This document shows, piece by piece, positions 61,732 to 64,000 of a stretch of 64,000 nucleotides of DNA. The stretch covers positions 189,113,991-189,177,990 of the forward strand of contig NC_133661.1 of assembly GCF_037893015.1 (NCBI RefSeq), in the 5' to 3' direction. The DNA comes from Macrotis lagotis (taxonomy: Eukaryota; Chordata; Mammalia; Peramelemorphia; Peramelidae). Both the position numbers and the translations under genes were made by a program. The notes under the pieces were generated by a model that saw only the letters and a list, made by a program, of their open reading frames with translations, did not search any database and had not been told where the DNA came from. The stretch's first letter is position 1. Each line of letters begins with the position of its first letter.

Positions 61732-62249
61732 TTTGGTGCTCTTAATGTGGGGCAGGAGTGGGACTTAAAGCCATCCAGCAGTTGAGATAGTCCTTCAGGA
61801 GAAGGAAAAACCCCTGGTAAAGCTGTGGAGGAATCCTAGGATCAGGTAGTGGGGAAGGCTTTGAGTAGAGCAGTTCTGCAGCGGCAGCTTTTTTCCTGTT
61901 TTCCAAGTGGGCATAATGGGTGTAATGGGGAAAGAAATCTCCAAGGAATAAAAAAAGCCAAACCAGGACGCAAATGTCTTAAAGAAACTGGCTAAAAAGA
62001 ATGACTTAAAAATTATCACAAAACAAAACTGATAAGTCTTTACAGACTGTTTATGGTACCAGGAAAGAGGAATTGAGCTTAGAAGGTACTTTGATTGGAA
62101 CATATAAATGGATATTAATATAATAAAATGCTGTTGAATTTTTCTCTTCCATGCTTCTTCACTGTAATTCTGCCAGAATATCCCCCCCTCCCTCTCCACA
62201 GCTTATCTGTTTTTGCAATCTGGCTCTTATCTTTTGACCTTGAAATTAC

Positions 62250-62254
62250 TAGAC

Positions 62255-62305
<51 letters not shown>

Positions 62306-62310
62306 GAGAG
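62250..62310. repeat. (GA)n microsatellite
   Basis: GA-rich array with GACA interruptions, inside the provirus internal region. Confidence 0.95.
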
Positions 62311-62390
62311 AGAATTATTTCATAAAGATTTGAATAAACAAGTGGTAAAAAAGAAAATTTATTTGGAGTTAATAGAATCAGGCAAGACAG

Positions 62391-62432
62391 TGCATATTAC
62401 CAAATATATATATATATATTTGGTAATATGCA
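62391..62432. repeat. Perfect 42-bp palindrome
   Basis: The first 21 bases are the exact reverse complement of the last 21. The outer arms carry non-repetitive bases (TGCATATTACCAAA) around a TA core, so it is more than a TA microsatellite. It lies inside the provirus relic and is followed by another TA array. Confidence 0.9.
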
Positions 62433-63634
62433 CATATATATATATATATATATATATGTCATAAAAAGAAATGCTATTTTTAAAAGTTTTGGGGAAATAA
62501 ATTCCATAAAGACAAGAGAGTCAGGCTAATTCTAAAGTATATAATTTGGGTACTAGTAATGCCAAAAAAAAATAAATAAAAGAAATAAGGGAAATCGAAA
62601 TAGTTAATCTTTTACCATAATGATATAATCACATTATAGCTTCAGAAGTTTATCAATATAGATTCTGATAATGTTAGTTATTACAGAAATTTATGGATCA
62701 AGTGATTATTTACAAACAGAAGATCCTCCTCCCCAGAAACGACTTAAGACTTATCCCTTTAGAAAGAAGTTATTTGGTTTACCCTAAATTAAGAAGGGAG
62801 ACAGGGGATATTCCAATTAGACTGAGAAAGTTTTAAATGACTGTGTGCTTTCTCAAAAGATAGACTAGGTAAAATCCATAAGTGGGTAATATTAATACCC
62901 TTTTATGTAAAAATCTATTGTGACATATAAAATGTCCTATGTGCTTTCCCTACAGTGAAAACTTTATGGGGTTTCCCCAAAAGTTTGGGGGCCTCTCTGG
63001 GTCAATGTGCTCTGATTCTGTTTATGTGTTTTCTATGTGTTTATATTAGGGAAGAATATATAGATCTGAGCAAAGAAATTGTATGATTGGTTGTTTTCTC
63101 CATCTGTAATTGGTATTATTTCTGTTTACAGCTTTGTTGTAATTATGATATTGATAATTTGTTTCTCATTTCAAAAACTATCTTTGCTCTAAGGAAGAGT
63201 ATGACTTTCATGTTCAAGATGGTAAAAACCAAAGTATGGTACAAATGCACGACTTACCATGTTTTTGGTGAATTACTTCAATGAAAGGAGAACCACCCAT
63301 CTGTAAGGTTTAAGAGATGTATTACTTGTTTTGTAGTTGGAGTTATTATGATTGTATTGCTTATAGCCTCATCTGTATCACTTGCCCTGTCTATATCTTA
63401 TATACATCCAACCCACTTCGAGCACTGGGCCCATAGTACTATGCAACTATGTCTTATATTAATGCTGTTTGTGCGTCTCTTTTGTTGCTTACCAAGTTTT
63501 TCCAAAGTATATTATTCTTTTTAACCAAAGCCACTATATATACTATCAATAAAATTCACGATCATGTTACACAGATTGAGCATCAGGTTGGGCAATTGTG
63601 AGTTTGTTTGCTGTGTAAACAGAAAAGAGGAAAG

Positions 63635-64000
63635 TGTAAGAGACTACTCAAGGGATTTTGGGATAAGAGGTCAGTTACTGCCAAATAACCTAAGTTCTGG
63701 TGATCCTTGAGTTGAAACTTCCAAGGAACTCTGATTTGATAACACAACTGCACTATTCGTGGCCTCACTATTTGATAAGAACTGTTTCTGAACTTTTTGA
63801 CCTGGGTCACAACCTGCTGGGCTAATTCCTGCCCATAACAAAGTTACATCATTATTTTTATCCTGTATGCTAATTTTGTGGTTTTCTTCTATAAGAACTG
63901 TTTGATGTTTTCAATAAATGGACTCTATCAGATGTCCTGCTGACATTCCCCACCTGAGTGTATATGTGTTTCCCTTTCACTCCTTATCTGAATGTATCCC
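63635..64000 (+). repeat. 3' LTR of the endogenous retrovirus (runs off window)
   Basis: Starts TGTAAGAGAC after a purine-rich tract at about 63,619-63,634. It is collinear with the 5' LTR to the window edge, with about 366 of 391 bp visible. Confidence 0.85.

Larger units (their letters stand above)
61341..64000 (+). mobile_element. Old broken endogenous retrovirus with both LTRs, short internal region
   Basis: Two direct repeats (61,341-61,731 and 63,635 to beyond 64,000) bracket about 1.9 kb. That is much shorter than a complete provirus, so it is a heavily reduced relic with many breaks. Retrovirus-like parts are a leader after the 5' LTR, a possible gag-type start near 61,915, a possible env transmembrane tail near 63,340-63,450, and a purine-rich tract before the 3' LTR. 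Class I (gamma-like) is my best guess. The LTRs differ by roughly 10-15% by eye, so the insertion is old, probably tens of millions of years. Confidence 0.8.

Noticed and set aside
61795-62199. 134-residue minus-strand open frame
   Set aside because: It runs antisense to the provirus internal region and has no domain signal. Chance frame in a fossil element.

Overview
The window looks like intergenic DNA from a marsupial olfactory-receptor cluster. Three things point to a marsupial, perhaps an Australian one, though I cannot name the species. First, many copies of a tRNA-derived SINE of the WSINE1/SINE1 type are present. Second, L1 and ORF1-only 'half-L1' (HAL1) elements are dense. Third, there is an ancient background of MIR and L2. 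The DNA is AT-rich with long TA, GATA, TC and AC microsatellites. I see no CpG island and nothing bacterial.

Only two host genes are convincing. Both are intact, single-coding-exon olfactory receptors of 313 residues on the minus strand, at 31,411-32,352 and 52,137-53,078. They are 85% identical (267 of 313 residues) and resemble family 4 (OR4K/OR4F-like). Flanking DNA also matches on both sides, so they belong to a segmental duplication: copy 1 at about 30.36-35.43 kb and copy 2 at about 50.83-59.83 kb. Copy 2 is longer partly because an L1 fragment, SINEs and microsatellites inserted into it.

From 1 to 30 kb the window is nested retrotransposons. In order these are an L1 5' end, a minus-strand HAL1, an old L1, a nearly full-length L1 (6,951-13,822), a second long L1 (14,607-20,898), an L1 with a twin-priming 5' inversion (21,072-23,216) split by a solo LTR (21,854-22,295), and a plus-strand HAL1 (23,218-26,430). 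AT-rich microsatellite DNA, a SINE with an RTE-like tail and an L2 RT fragment follow. The 15 kb between the OR duplicons (35.4-50.8 kb) holds two more HAL1s, several L1 ends and a non-L1 LINE with an FADD reverse transcriptase motif. The right edge (61,341-64,000) is an old, broken, short provirus whose 3' LTR runs off the window.

The most unusual signals are structural. A 47-bp exact inverted copy of flanking DNA has replaced about 150 bp inside the ORF1 of the long L1, which is a local templated insertion. Two HAL1 copies carry an antisense SINE at the same internal site, and HAL1-embedded SINE copies show an excess of A-to-G differences. Both OR genes keep a matching 3' splice acceptor 33-34 nt upstream of the ATG. 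All alignments were made by eye, so boundaries of old repeats are good to tens of bases only.
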